Of a stretch of DNA of 64,000 nt, positions 44,263-52,412 are shown piece after piece (positions within the stretch are counted from its first letter, which is position 1; every line of letters begins with the position of its first letter). A program made the position numbers and the translations under genes. The stretch lies in NCBI RefSeq assembly GCF_918698155.1, contig NZ_CAKKLX010000004.1, forward strand, positions 124,001 to 188,000. Reading direction: 5' to 3'. The notes beneath the pieces are model-generated. The model was not told the DNA's origin. It saw only the letters and a program-made list of their open reading frames with translations, and ran no database searches. The stretch comes from Roseomonas sp. CECT 9278 (lineage in GTDB: Bacteria > Pseudomonadota > Alphaproteobacteria > Acetobacterales > Acetobacteraceae).

Positions 44263-45135
44263 ATGACCACCGACGCTGAATTCGAAGCGGCCATCGCCGC
44301 GCTGCAATCCTGGGTGGGCCGCGAGCGCGTGGTGGAGGACGAGATCGGCCTGTCCTCCGCGCGCCGCATCGCCGGCATGCTCGACATCGACCCCGCGTCG
44401 CTGAAGCAGGGCGATACGCTGCCGCCGCATTGGTTCACGATGTTCTTCCCCGACATCGCGCGGCAGAGCGACATCGGCCCCGACGGCCACCCCAACAAGA
44501 GCGTGTTCCTGCCGCCCATCCCGCTGCCGCGGCGCATGGGCGCGGGCCGGCGCGTGACGATCAACGAAAGCCTGCGCATCGGCACGCCCGCCATCAAGCG
44601 CGCCATCGTCGCGCAGGTGCTGCCCAAGATCGGCCGCACCGGGCGCATGGCGATCCTGACCATGCGCCACGTCATCGAATGCGAAGGCCGCACCGTCGCG
44701 ATCGACGAATTCGACGCCATGTACCGCGAGGCGCCGGCGCCCGGCCAGGCCAGCCCGCAGACGCCGCCCGTCGCACCGCCCGCCAACGGCGCCTACGCCG
44801 ACCAGGTGCTGCTCTCCTCCGCCCTGGTGTTCCGGTATTCCTCGGTCACCTGGAACGCGCATCGCATCCACTACGATGCCGACTATGCGCGCAGCGAGGA
44901 AGGCTATCCCGCCACGGTGCAGAATGGCGGGCTGACCATGCAGTTGCTGCTGGATGCCGCGCTGAAGCGCGCGCCCGGGCGGCTGGCGGGCTTCACCGCG
45001 CGGCTGGCGCGGCCCTTGTGGGTGGGCGATACCGTGACGCTGTGCGGCGCCGCGCCGGCCGATGGCAGGATGGCCTGCTGGGCCGCCGACAAGGACGGGC
45101 ATCTCTGCGCGACGATGGAGTTGTCCTTCGCATGA
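44263..45135 (+). CDS. MaoC/HTD2-type acyl-CoA hydratase (mesaconyl-C4-CoA hydratase-like)
   Basis: 290-residue hotdog-fold hydratase with a FAS1-like N-terminal dehydratase domain (LQSWVGRERVVED, FLPPIPLPRRMGAGRRV) and a second hotdog half carrying the active-site strand WNAHRIHYDADYARSEEGYPATVQNGGLT. The family includes mesaconyl-C4-CoA and itaconyl-CoA hydratases. A CitE-type lyase follows with an ATGA overlap, the gene order expected for hydratase then lyase. A paralogue lies at 52409. Start at ATG 44263. Confidence 0.8.
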   Translation: MTTDAEFEAAIAALQSWVGRERVVEDEIGLSSARRIAGMLDIDPASLKQGDTLPPHWFTMFFPDIARQSDIGPDGHPNKSVFLPPIPLPRRMGAGRRVTINESLRIGTPAIKRAIVAQVLPKIGRTGRMAILTMRHVIECEGRTVAIDEFDAMYREAPAPGQASPQTPPVAPPANGAYADQVLLSSALVFRYSSVTWNAHRIHYDADYARSEEGYPATVQNGGLTMQLLLDAALKRAPGRLAGFTARLARPLWVGDTVTLCGAAPADGRMACWAADKDGHLCATMELSFA

Positions 45136-46013
45136 GCAACGGCATGACCCGCGCCGCGCCCACGACCTGGCGGTCGATGATGTTCGTCCCCGCCACCGGG
45201 GAAAAGTTCGTCGCCAAGGCGCATACCCGCGGCGCCGATGTGGTGATCCTGGACCTCGAGGATTCCATCCCGCCGGGCGACAAGCAGGCGGCGCGCGACG
45301 CCCTGCCGGCCGCCGCCGCCACGGTCGGCCAGGCGGGGGCCGAGGTCGCCGTGCGCATCAATCGCGCGCTCGAACTCGCGGTGCCCGACATCGCCGCGGC
45401 AATCATGCCCGCGGTCGGCACGCTGATCCTGCCGAAGGTGATGGGGCCGGAGCACATCCGGCTGCTGGCGGAAGTGGTGGCGGCGCGGGAGGCGGCGCTG
45501 TCCATGCCCGCCGGCCACACGCGCTTCGTCGCCGTGGTGGAAACCCCCGACGCGCTGCCGATGCTGGGCGCCATCGCCACCGCCGATCCGCGCGTGGTGG
45601 CGCTCGGCGTGGGGGCGGAGGACCTGTCCACGGAACTGGAAGCCGTGCCTGGCGCCGACCTGCTCTATCATTTCGGCATGATGGTGGTGGCGGCGGCGCG
45701 CGCGGCGCGCGTCCAGCCGATGGGGTCGGTCGGGCCGTTCGCGGATTTCTCCGACCTCGTGGCCTATCGCGACTCCCTGCGGCGGTCGCGCGCGCTCGGC
45801 TTCGCCTGCCAGGCCTGCATCCATCCCGCGCAGGTCGCGATCATCAACGAGGAATACGGCCCCTCGCCCGTCGAGATCGAACGCGCGCGCCGGCTGCTCG
45901 CCGCCTTCGACGCGGCGCTGGCCGAGGGCAAGGGCGCGGTCGCCTTCGAGGGCCAGATGATCGACCTGCCGGTGGTGGAACGCGCGCGGCGCCTGCTGCT
46001 GCGCGCGCGCTGA
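45132..46013 (+). CDS. HpcH/HpaI aldolase/citrate lyase family protein (CitE-like)
   Basis: 293-residue TIM-barrel lyase that cleaves a malyl- or citramalyl-CoA-type thioester. Family motifs are MMFVPATGEKFVAKA, ADVVILDLEDSIPPGDK (acidic metal ligand), VRINRAL, LILPKVMGPEH, FVAVVETPDALPML and ALGVGAEDLSTEL (second metal site). The C-terminal QACIHPAQVAIINEEYGPS is typical of CitE/Mcl. ATG 45132 overlaps the MaoC-type stop. With the hydratase it suggests degradation of a C5 dicarboxylate such as mesaconate, itaconate or citramalate (inference). Confidence 0.85.
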   Translation: MSNGMTRAAPTTWRSMMFVPATGEKFVAKAHTRGADVVILDLEDSIPPGDKQAARDALPAAAATVGQAGAEVAVRINRALELAVPDIAAAIMPAVGTLILPKVMGPEHIRLLAEVVAAREAALSMPAGHTRFVAVVETPDALPMLGAIATADPRVVALGVGAEDLSTELEAVPGADLLYHFGMMVVAAARAARVQPMGSVGPFADFSDLVAYRDSLRRSRALGFACQACIHPAQVAIINEEYGPSPVEIERARRLLAAFDAALAEGKGAVAFEGQMIDLPVVERARRLLLRAR

Positions 46014-46021
46014 GCGCGATC

Positions 46022-46048
46022 GGAACGCCACGTCGCGGTTGACGTTCC
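46022..46048. terminator. Hairpin between convergent CitE-like and ABM genes
   Basis: GGAACGCCA (46022-46030) and TGACGTTCC (46040-46048) form a nine-base stem with one mismatch around a nine-base loop, inside the 55-base gap between two converging genes. A bidirectional terminator is plausible, although no strong U-tract is present. Confidence 0.45.
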
Positions 46049-46068
46049 TGTAGAGCAGGCAGGCGGCG

Positions 46069-46371
46069 TCACAACTCGCACATGGTCAGCACCCGGCCGT
46101 CGATCAGCGGGGTGTAGGCCTCGCGCACCTTGGGCATGCGCGGGTTGGCGACATGCGCCTTCACCGCGGCCTGGTCGGTATAGACCTCGACCAGCATGAT
46201 GCGGCTCTCGTCGCGCGTGCCGTCGGGCTTGGTCGGCTGCAGCACGTCGAAGCGTTCGCAGCCGGGTTCCTCGGCCAGCGTCAGGCGGGCGTGCTCGCGG
46301 ATCAAGGCGTCGAAGGCGGCGTGGCTGCCGGGCTTCGGGTTGAACTCGACGTGGATCGCGACCTTGGGCAT
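46069..46371 (-). CDS. Antibiotic biosynthesis monooxygenase (ABM) domain protein
   Basis: 100-residue single ABM domain of the YgiN/quinol monooxygenase group, a dimeric ferredoxin-like fold without cofactor. The start VAIHVEFNPKPGSHAAFDALI, then EEPGCERFDVLQP, MLVEVYTDQAAVKAHVANP and the C-terminal strand fit the family. The substrate is unknown; roles in quinol oxidation or detoxification are known for relatives. ATG 46371 follows AGGAGG-like sequence. It lies 55 bases after the dadA start region of the opposite neighbour? No: dadA ends at 46427 on the same strand, upstream, so the two genes may be co-transcribed. Confidence 0.8.
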   Translation of the reverse strand: MPKVAIHVEFNPKPGSHAAFDALIREHARLTLAEEPGCERFDVLQPTKPDGTRDESRIMLVEVYTDQAAVKAHVANPRMPKVREAYTPLIDGRVLTMCEL

Positions 46372-46426
46372 GGCGGTTCCTCCTGGGTGTGCCCCAGGGT
46401 GGCAAGGAACCGCCGCGCCGTGAAGA

Positions 46427-47686
46427 TCACGCCGCCGCGTAGCGGTCGATCGCCAGGTCGGCGCTGTCGATCTCGGTCTTGCGGCCGGTCACCAGGTCGG
46501 CCAGCACGCGGCCCGACCCGCAGGCCATGGTCCAGCCCAGCGTGCCGTGGCCGGTGTTCAGGTGCAGGTTGCGCAGGCGCGTCGGGCCGACCACCGGCGT
46601 GCCATCGGGCGTCATCGGGCGCAGGCCGGTCCAGAACGATGCCTGCGCCACGTCGCCGCCGCGCGGGAACAGGTCGGTGACCGAATGCTCCAGCGTCTCG
46701 CGGCGGGGCTTGCGCAGCGCCATCGAGAAGCCGGCGAGTTCCGCCGTGCCGCCCACGCGGATGCGGTCGCCCAGGCGCGTGATCGCCACCTTGTAGGTCT
46801 CGTCCATCACGGTCGAGACCGGCGCGCCGCCCTCGTGCTTCACCGGCAGCGTCAGCGAATAGCCCTTCACCGGATAGACCGGCACGCGCACGCCCAGCGG
46901 CGCCAGCAGCGCCGGCGTGAAGCTGCCCAGCGCGGCGACGTAGGCATCGGCCGTCTCGGTGCCGGTGTCGGTCACCACGGCGGTGACGCGGTCGCCCTCG
47001 GTGGTCAGGCCCTTGATGCGCACGCCGTAGCGGAATTTCACGCCGATCGCCTCGGCCATCGCAGCCAGGCGCTGGGTGAAGATGTGTGCGTCGCCGGTCT
47101 CGTCATCGGCCAGGCGCAGCCCGCCCACGAACTTGCCGGGCACGTGCCGCAGCGCCGGTTCGGCGGCGATGCAACCGGCCGGGTCCAGCACTTCGTAAGG
47201 CACGCGGAAGGTGTCGAGCACCGCGGTGTCGCCGCCCACCGCATCGAGCTGCTTCTGCGTGCGGAACAGCTGCAGCGTGCCCATCGAACGGCCGTCATAG
47301 GCGATGCCGGTCTCGCGCCGCAGGTCGCCCAGGCAGTCGCGGGAATACTCCGCCAGCCGCACCATGCGCGTCTTGTTCAGCCGGTAGGCGGCCTCGGTGC
47401 AGTTCGCCAGCATCTTGGCCAGCCAGGTGTAGAGCCGCTGGTCCGCGCGCGGCCACAGCACCAGCGGGCGATGGCGCATCATCAGCCACTTCAGCGCCTT
47501 CACCGGAATGCCCGGCCCGGCCCAGGGCGCCGAATAGCCGTAGGAGAGCTGGCCGGCATTGGCGAAGGACGTCTCCATCCCCGCCGCGTTCTGGCGGTCG
47601 AGCACCGTCACCTCATGCCCCGCGCGCGCCAGATACCAGGCGCTGGTGACACCGACGACGCCGCTGCCCAGGACGATGACGCGCAT
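46427..47686 (-). CDS. dadA: D-amino acid dehydrogenase small subunit
   Basis: FAD enzyme of the inner membrane that oxidatively deaminates D-amino acids, especially D-alanine, to 2-oxo acids and passes electrons to quinones; 419 residues, normal for DadA. The FAD motif is [48 protein letters not shown] is a DadA signature region. The C-terminus has [16 protein letters not shown] and [18 protein letters not shown]. The start at ATG 47686 is chosen over a longer frame to 47821 that would overlap the Lrp gene start. Divergent from the Lrp-type regulator, the usual dad arrangement. Confidence 0.93.
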   Translation of the reverse strand: MRVIVLGSGVVGVTSAWYLARAGHEVTVLDRQNAAGMETSFANAGQLSYGYSAPWAGPGIPVKALKWLMMRHRPLVLWPRADQRLYTWLAKMLANCTEAAYRLNKTRMVRLAEYSRDCLGDLRRETGIAYDGRSMGTLQLFRTQKQLDAVGGDTAVLDTFRVPYEVLDPAGCIAAEPALRHVPGKFVGGLRLADDETGDAHIFTQRLAAMAEAIGVKFRYGVRIKGLTTEGDRVTAVVTDTGTETADAYVAALGSFTPALLAPLGVRVPVYPVKGYSLTLPVKHEGGAPVSTVMDETYKVAITRLGDRIRVGGTAELAGFSMALRKPRRETLEHSVTDLFPRGGDVAQASFWTGLRPMTPDGTPVVGPTRLRNLHLNTGHGTLGWTMACGSGRVLADLVTGRKTEIDSADLAIDRYAAA

Positions 47687-47784
47687 GGTGGTGAACCCCT
47701 TCGATCCGTTGGGGGAATCATGACGGCGCTGGCATCGCATTTGCTGCCGATCTGGCGTGCATTCCACCGTTTGGGGCGCTAAGC

Positions 47785-47802
47785 TTCGCAGACTCCACCA
47801 AT
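47785..47802. promoter_or_regulatory. Operator-like repeat, distal copy
   Basis: TTCGCAGACTCCACCAAT matches the copy starting at 47805 at 15 of 18 positions. The 20-base period places both copies on one DNA face, about two helical turns apart. This is a likely binding site for the adjacent Lrp-family regulator, weaker in dyad symmetry than the proximal copy. Confidence 0.5.
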
Positions 47803-47804
47803 TC

Positions 47805-47822
47805 TTCGCAGATTCTGCCAAT
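47805..47822. promoter_or_regulatory. Operator-like repeat, proximal copy overlapping the regulator start
   Basis: TTCGCAGATTCTGCCAA is a near-perfect 17-base palindrome (7 of 8 arm positions paired). It ends at the ATG of the Lrp-family gene (47821), so binding would block translation start or transcription at that gene and could also control dadA, 134 bases away. No ribosome-binding site is visible before the ATG, so the regulator mRNA may be leaderless. Confidence 0.55.
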
Positions 47823-48267
47823 GCTCGACGAGGCCGACCAGCGCATCCTGAAGGCGCTCCGCCAGGACGGGCGCAAGACCAATGCGGCCCTGGCGGACGC
47901 CGTCGGCCTGTCGCCCTCCGCCTGCCTGCGCCGGCTGCGCCTGCTTGAATCCCGCGGCGTGATCCGCGGCTACACCGCCATCATCGAGGAACCGCAGGAC
48001 CGCGACACCGTCACGGTCATCGTGCAGATCACGCTCGACCGGCAGACCGAGGAACACCTCTCGCGCTTCGAGGGCGCGGTGAAGCGCCTGCCCGAAGTGC
48101 GCGACTGCTTCCTGATGACGGGCCTGTCGGACTACCTGCTGCGCGTGGAAGTCCAAGACGCCTCGGATTATGAACGGGTCCACAAGGAACAGCTGTCGCG
48201 GCTGCCCGGCGTCGCGCGCATCCAGTCGTCCTTTGCGATCCGCCGCGTGATCGGCGCGCGCGGCTAG
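47821..48267 (+). CDS. Lrp/AsnC family transcriptional regulator
   Basis: 148-residue DNA-binding regulator. The N-terminal winged helix-turn-helix is [42 protein letters not shown], and the C-terminal RAM ligand-sensing domain begins near [11 protein letters not shown] and contains [19 protein letters not shown]. The divergent dadA gene and the operator-like repeats suggest that it senses an amino acid (alanine in the DadR type) and controls dadA. ATG 47821 gives the canonical family start. Confidence 0.9.
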   Translation: MLDEADQRILKALRQDGRKTNAALADAVGLSPSACLRRLRLLESRGVIRGYTAIIEEPQDRDTVTVIVQITLDRQTEEHLSRFEGAVKRLPEVRDCFLMTGLSDYLLRVEVQDASDYERVHKEQLSRLPGVARIQSSFAIRRVIGARG

Positions 48268-48319
48268 CGCATGCTGCGTTCGCTCGCGCTCACTTCGCAG
48301 GCTCTAGGCTGTTGTTTTC

Positions 48320-48369
48320 AGAGCATCTTCACGCGTCCAGATGATTCCATCTGAACGCGATCTGCTTTA
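48320..48369. repeat. Extragenic palindrome with nested stems
   Basis: The inner stem is 12 bp with one mismatch: arms 48332-48343 (CGCGTCCAGATG) and 48348-48359 (CATCTGAACGCG) around loop ATTC. An outer stem pairs AGAGCA (near 48321) with TGCTTT (48363-48368), including one G-T wobble. It ends inside the stop codon of the small gene at 48367. It looks like an intergenic REP-type element or a bidirectional terminator between converging genes. Confidence 0.55.
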
Positions 48370-48636
48370 AAGCGCGCCCGCGATCTCCGCCCATTCGGCA
48401 TCAAGCGTCGCCGCCGGCCGGTGCTTGCCGGCGCGGCGATACCAATAGTCCGCGTTGGGCAGGTCGCCCTCCTTGCGGTGCAGGTACGCATGCACCCAGG
48501 CACCCTCGGCCGTATCCACGGATTGCGCGACTTCATGCGCGCGTGCCCAATCGCCGCGCGCATCCCACCACAGGGCGGCGAGCAGCGGCGCCAGGCCGTC
48601 GGCGCTGTCGCGCTGCGCGAGCGCCGTCGCGTCCAT
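48367..48636 (-). CDS. Small hypothetical protein coupled to the DapA-like gene
   Basis: 89 residues, no domain I can name. It is helical and TPR-like in feel: LLAALWWDARGDWARAHEVAQSVDT, AWVHAYLHRKEGD, ADYWYRRAGKHRP. The last segment resembles conserved hypothetical proteins in related bacteria (from memory, not checked). No signal or membrane segment. ATG 48636 shares one base with the DapA-like stop (TGATG), so it is probably translated with that gene. The stop lies in the extragenic palindrome. Confidence 0.75.
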   Translation of the reverse strand: MDATALAQRDSADGLAPLLAALWWDARGDWARAHEVAQSVDTAEGAWVHAYLHRKEGDLPNADYWYRRAGKHRPAATLDAEWAEIAGAL

Positions 48637-49559
48637 CACGCCGCCGCCTGCAACCTCTCCGTCCGCCCCAGGCGCGCCAGCAGGTAATCCACCTCGCCGG
48701 CCGTCTCCGCGCTCATCTTCGGCCCCGGCGCGCGCAGCGTGGCGTGCGCGATGATGCCGCGCTTCACCAGCACATACTTGCGGATGGCAAGGCCGAGCCC
48801 CGGCTGCACCTCGGTGCGGATCAGCGGCAGGTGGATGTCGAACAGGTCCTGCGCCGCGTCGCGCTGCCCGGCTGCCATCAGCTGGCACACCTTCACCAAC
48901 ATCTCGGGGAAGGCGTAGCCGGTCATGATGCCATCGGCACCGCGCGCCAGTTCCTCCGGCAGGAACTGCCCGCCGACACCGCCCAGGATCGACACGCGCG
49001 GCATCTTGCCCTCGGCCTCCAGCTTCCGCACCGCGGTCAGCTTGTCGAGGCCAGGCCAGTCCTCCGCCTTCAGCATCACCACGCGCTGGTCGGCCGCCAT
49101 GCGCGCGATCATCGGCGCGGTCATGGTGATGCCCGTCAACTGCGGATAATCCTGCAGCACGAAGGGCGCATCCACCGTCTCGACCGCCTGGGCGATGTAG
49201 GAGACGACGGCCTCGTCCCCCTTCAGCCCCGGTGCGGGCGAGACCATGATCCCCGCAGCGCCGCGGTCGAGCGACCCGCGCGCGATCGCCTTCATCTGCG
49301 CGAAGCCCGGCGCCGAGGCGCCGACCACCACCCGCACCCGCCCCGCCACACGCTTCAGCACGCGATCGACGAAGGTCAGGCTCTCGGCCTCGGTCAGCTT
49401 CGGCGCCTCCCCCATCACACCCAGGATGGTCATGCCCGCCGCACCGGCCGCGAGGAAGGCATCGGTCATGCGGTCCGTGCTGGCGAGGTCGAGCGACCCG
49501 TCGGGCAGGAATGGCGTGGGGGCGATGACGAAGACGCCCTTGGCGGATCGGTCGAGCAT
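48636..49559 (-). CDS. Dihydrodipicolinate synthase (DapA) family aldolase
   Basis: 307-residue class I aldolase of the DapA/N-acetylneuraminate lyase group. The start GVFVIAPTPFLPDGSLD, then MTILGVMGEAPKLTEAE, VVVGASAPG, the Tyr in VLQDYPQ and the Schiff-base lysine in VMLKAEDWPG support the fold. The sequence differs from housekeeping DapA in its substrate loop, so a 2-keto acid aldolase or decarboxylase role is likely rather than lysine synthesis (inference). ATG 49559 is seven bases from GGAAGGG; ATG 49565 is an alternative. Divergent from a Bug gene. Confidence 0.85.
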   Translation of the reverse strand: MLDRSAKGVFVIAPTPFLPDGSLDLASTDRMTDAFLAAGAAGMTILGVMGEAPKLTEAESLTFVDRVLKRVAGRVRVVVGASAPGFAQMKAIARGSLDRGAAGIMVSPAPGLKGDEAVVSYIAQAVETVDAPFVLQDYPQLTGITMTAPMIARMAADQRVVMLKAEDWPGLDKLTAVRKLEAEGKMPRVSILGGVGGQFLPEELARGADGIMTGYAFPEMLVKVCQLMAAGQRDAAQDLFDIHLPLIRTEVQPGLGLAIRKYVLVKRGIIAHATLRAPGPKMSAETAGEVDYLLARLGRTERLQAAA

Positions 49560-49751
49560 GGACATCCCTTCCGGCTGGAGTTGGGTGCAGCATAGCGCGC
49601 GGCGCGCGGACCACCAGAGCAGCGCGCGGATCGCCCACGGCCCGGATTCCGCGCCGCGAAACCGGCCGTCTCGCGCCGCGCGCCGCCTTTGAGGGCGACG
49701 CGCGACGTGCGATAGGTGACGCGTCCAGGAAGCATGACGGAGAACCATCCG

Positions 49752-50729
49752 ATGGTCAGTCGCCGACAGGCGCTTGCCGCCGCCGCCCTCCTCGCCGCGC
49801 CGGCGGCGCGCGCGCAGTCCGCCTGGCCCGACCGCCCGGTCCGCGTGGTGGTTCCCTTCGCCGCCGGCGGCAATGCGGATGTCATCGCGCGCATCCTGCA
49901 GCCGCGGCTTTCCGAAAAGCTCGGCCAGCCGGTCGTGGTCGAGAACCGCCCCGGCGCCGGCGGCGCGGTCGGCGCGGCCGAGGTCGCGCGCGCGCGGCCC
50001 GACGGATACACCCTGCTGATCGGATCGAACGGCCCGCTCAGCGTGAACCCCGCCGTCCAGGCGCGCCTGCCCTATGATGCCGAGGCCGCCTTCGCGCCCG
50101 TCGCGATGGCCATGCAGGTGCCGCATTGCCTGATGGTGCAGCAGGGCGCACCGTATCGCTCGCTCGCCGACGTGATCGCCGCGTCGCGCGCGCAGCCCGA
50201 TGCGCTGGGCGCCGGCACCGCGGGTGTCGCGAGCGCCACGCACCTCTCGCTGGAAGCCTTCAAGCTGCAGAGCGGCGCGCGCATCCTGCATGTGCCCTAT
50301 CGCGGCGGCGGCGCCGCGCTGCCGGATTTCGTCGCCGGCAACATCCCGCTGCTGTTCACGGAATTCTCCACCGCGCTGCCGCTGCACCGCGACGCCAAGG
50401 GACGCATCCTGGCGGTGGCGTCGGCGGCGCGGCTGCCCGCCCTGCCCGACGTGCCCACCATGTCCGAGCAGGGCGTACCCGGCTTCCTGGCCGGATCCTA
50501 TGTCGGGCTGCTGGCGACCGCCGGCGCGCCGCCCGACGCGCTGCGCAAGCTGGGCGAGGCGATGACAGCGATCGTCGCCGAGGCCGATTTCAAGCGCCGG
50601 ATGGAAGCCATGGGCGGGGAGGCCGCGTCCGGCGCGCTCGCGACGCCGGCAGGCTTCGCCGCCTTCATCCGCGACGACCTGGCACGCTCGCGCGAGGTGG
50701 TGCGCGTCGCCGGGATCACCGCGCAATGA
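49752..50729 (+). CDS. Bug/TTT-family solute-binding protein
   Basis: 325-residue periplasmic receptor. The signal peptide begins MVSRRQALAAAALLAAPAARAQ, a twin-arginine-like start. Mature hallmarks are RPVRVVVPFAAGGNADVIARI, VENRPGAGGAVGAAEVA and HVPYRGGGAALPDFVAGN. ATG 49752 is used; ATG 49734 is possible with a CAGGA site. First gene of a plus-strand operon; its TGA overlaps the LigI-like hydrolase start (ATGA). No membrane transporter genes are nearby. The ligand is presumably the carboxylate that the downstream hydrolases process. Confidence 0.9.
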   Translation: MVSRRQALAAAALLAAPAARAQSAWPDRPVRVVVPFAAGGNADVIARILQPRLSEKLGQPVVVENRPGAGGAVGAAEVARARPDGYTLLIGSNGPLSVNPAVQARLPYDAEAAFAPVAMAMQVPHCLMVQQGAPYRSLADVIAASRAQPDALGAGTAGVASATHLSLEAFKLQSGARILHVPYRGGGAALPDFVAGNIPLLFTEFSTALPLHRDAKGRILAVASAARLPALPDVPTMSEQGVPGFLAGSYVGLLATAGAPPDALRKLGEAMTAIVAEADFKRRMEAMGGEAASGALATPAGFAAFIRDDLARSREVVRVAGITAQ

Positions 50730-51577
50730 CGGCGCGCGAGACACCCGCCGGCGCGACCGACTGCCATTGCCACATCTTCGGCCCGGCGGCGCGCTTCCCC
50801 TATGCCGAGCCACGGTCCTACACGCCCGAGGACGAGACGCTGGAGGACTACCTGGCGCTGCTCGATGCGCTGCAACTCGACCGTGGCGTGATCGTGCAGC
50901 CCTCCGCCTATGACCGCGACAATGCCTGCACGCTGGATGCGCTGCGGCGCGCGCCCGACCGCCTGCGCGGCGTGGCGGTGGTGGGCAGCGAGGCCACGCC
51001 CGACACGCTGCGCGCCATGCATCGCGACGGCATCCGCGGATTGCGCGCGAACGAATACCGGCGCGACGGCGCGGCCGCCTATCATGGCGGCGTGCGGCTG
51101 ACGGAGATCGAGCCCTTCTTCCCGGTGATGGCGGAACTCGGCTGGCACCTGCAATTGTGGATCGACGCGCGGCATCTGCCGGAATTGGAACCACGCCTCG
51201 CGCAGGTGCCCGTGCCGATCGTGGTGGACCATATGGGCCGGCTGCACCACAGCCATGGCGTGAACGACCCCGGCTTCCAGGCGCTGCTGCGCGGCGTGGG
51301 CGACGGCCGCTTCATGGCCAAGCTGTCCGGCACCTATCGCCTCGGCGCGCTGAAGCCCGACTACATCGAGGCGAAGCCCTTCCACGACGCGCTGGTCGCC
51401 GCCAACCCGCAGGCGCTGGTCTGGGGCACCGACTGGCCGCATCCGCGCCCCGATGGCGGGCGGCCCGATGCCAAGCGGCTGCTCGATGTGTTCCTGGACT
51501 GGACGCGCGATCCCGTGCTGCGCCGGACCATCCTGACCGACACGCCGGCACGGCTCTATGACTTCCCGCGAGGCTGA
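50726..51577 (+). CDS. LigI-like amidohydrolase (2-pyrone-4,6-dicarboxylate lactonase type), copy 1
   Basis: 283-residue TIM-barrel hydrolase of the amidohydrolase_2 group. Metal and substrate motifs are TDCHCHIFGP at the start, VIVQPSAYDRDN, VVVG, IVVDHMGRLHH and the catalytic LVWGTDWPHP. The family hydrolyses lactones or cyclic dicarboxylates, and 2-pyrone-4,6-dicarboxylate is the known substrate of LigI. A second paralogue follows four bases after its stop. No signal peptide. Translationally coupled to the Bug receptor upstream. Confidence 0.85.
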   Translation: MTARETPAGATDCHCHIFGPAARFPYAEPRSYTPEDETLEDYLALLDALQLDRGVIVQPSAYDRDNACTLDALRRAPDRLRGVAVVGSEATPDTLRAMHRDGIRGLRANEYRRDGAAAYHGGVRLTEIEPFFPVMAELGWHLQLWIDARHLPELEPRLAQVPVPIVVDHMGRLHHSHGVNDPGFQALLRGVGDGRFMAKLSGTYRLGALKPDYIEAKPFHDALVAANPQALVWGTDWPHPRPDGGRPDAKRLLDVFLDWTRDPVLRRTILTDTPARLYDFPRG

Positions 51578-51581
51578 CACC

Positions 51582-52412
51582 ATGCGCCGTCCGAATTTCC
51601 AACTGCCGCCCGGCACCTGCGACACGCATGTGCATGTCTGGGGACCCTTCGACCGCTTCCCCGTCGCGCCGGGCGCACCCTACACGCCGCCCGAACGCAA
51701 CAAGGACGACCTGCGCGCGCTGCATGCGCGCCTGGGCGTCGAGCGCGCCGTGATCGTACAGACCACGGTCTACAAGTCGGACAACCGCGCCATGCTGGAT
51801 GCCATCGCCGCCAGCAACGGCGCCTATCGCGGTGTCGCGCTGGTCGACGAGAGCTTCGGCGATGCCGAATACCAGGTGCTGCACGATGGCGGCGTTCGGG
51901 GCGTGCGCTTCGGCTTCCTGCCGCATCTGGGCGGCGTGCCGGACATCGCCTTCCTGCGCCGCACGGCGGATCGCGTCGCCGCCATGGGCTGGCACCTGGT
52001 GCTGCATGTCGACTTCAACAGCATCCTCGCCTTCGAGGAACTGCTGCGGTCGCTGCGCCTGACCGTGGTGGTGGACCATATGGGCCGCGTGCCGGCACCC
52101 GAGGGCACCGGCCATCCGGCCTTCCGAATCCTGCTCGAGCTGCTGCGCGAACAGAACTGGTGGGTGAAGGTCTCGGGCAGCGAGCGCATCTCCGCCGCCG
52201 GCCCGCCCTTCCACGACGCCATCCCCTTCGCGCGGAAGCTCATCGAGGCTGCGCCGGACCGCACGCTGTGGGGCACCGACTGGCCGCACCCGAATGTGCG
52301 CTGGGAACCGGACGAGGCCGACCTGGTCGACCTGCTGCCGCAGTTCGCCGACGCGGCGGCGCTGCAGCGCGTGCTGGTGGACAACCCCGCGCGCCTGTAT
52401 GCCTTCCCATGA
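51582..52412 (+). CDS. LigI-like amidohydrolase, copy 2
   Basis: 276-residue paralogue of the preceding gene. CDTHVHVWGPFDRFP, AVIVQTTVYKSDN, VVVDHMGRVPAPEG and LWGTDWPHPNVRW are the matching blocks. The loops after strand 1 and around the substrate pocket differ from copy 1, so the two may act on successive or alternative lactones. ATG 51582 is four bases after the first gene. It overlaps the MaoC-type gene by four bases (ATGA). Confidence 0.85.
   Translation: MRRPNFQLPPGTCDTHVHVWGPFDRFPVAPGAPYTPPERNKDDLRALHARLGVERAVIVQTTVYKSDNRAMLDAIAASNGAYRGVALVDESFGDAEYQVLHDGGVRGVRFGFLPHLGGVPDIAFLRRTADRVAAMGWHLVLHVDFNSILAFEELLRSLRLTVVVDHMGRVPAPEGTGHPAFRILLELLREQNWWVKVSGSERISAAGPPFHDAIPFARKLIEAAPDRTLWGTDWPHPNVRWEPDEADLVDLLPQFADAAALQRVLVDNPARLYAFP

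Noticed and set aside
46196-46680. Plus-strand frames over the ABM and dadA genes
   Set aside because: Shadows of the minus-strand genes, without family features.
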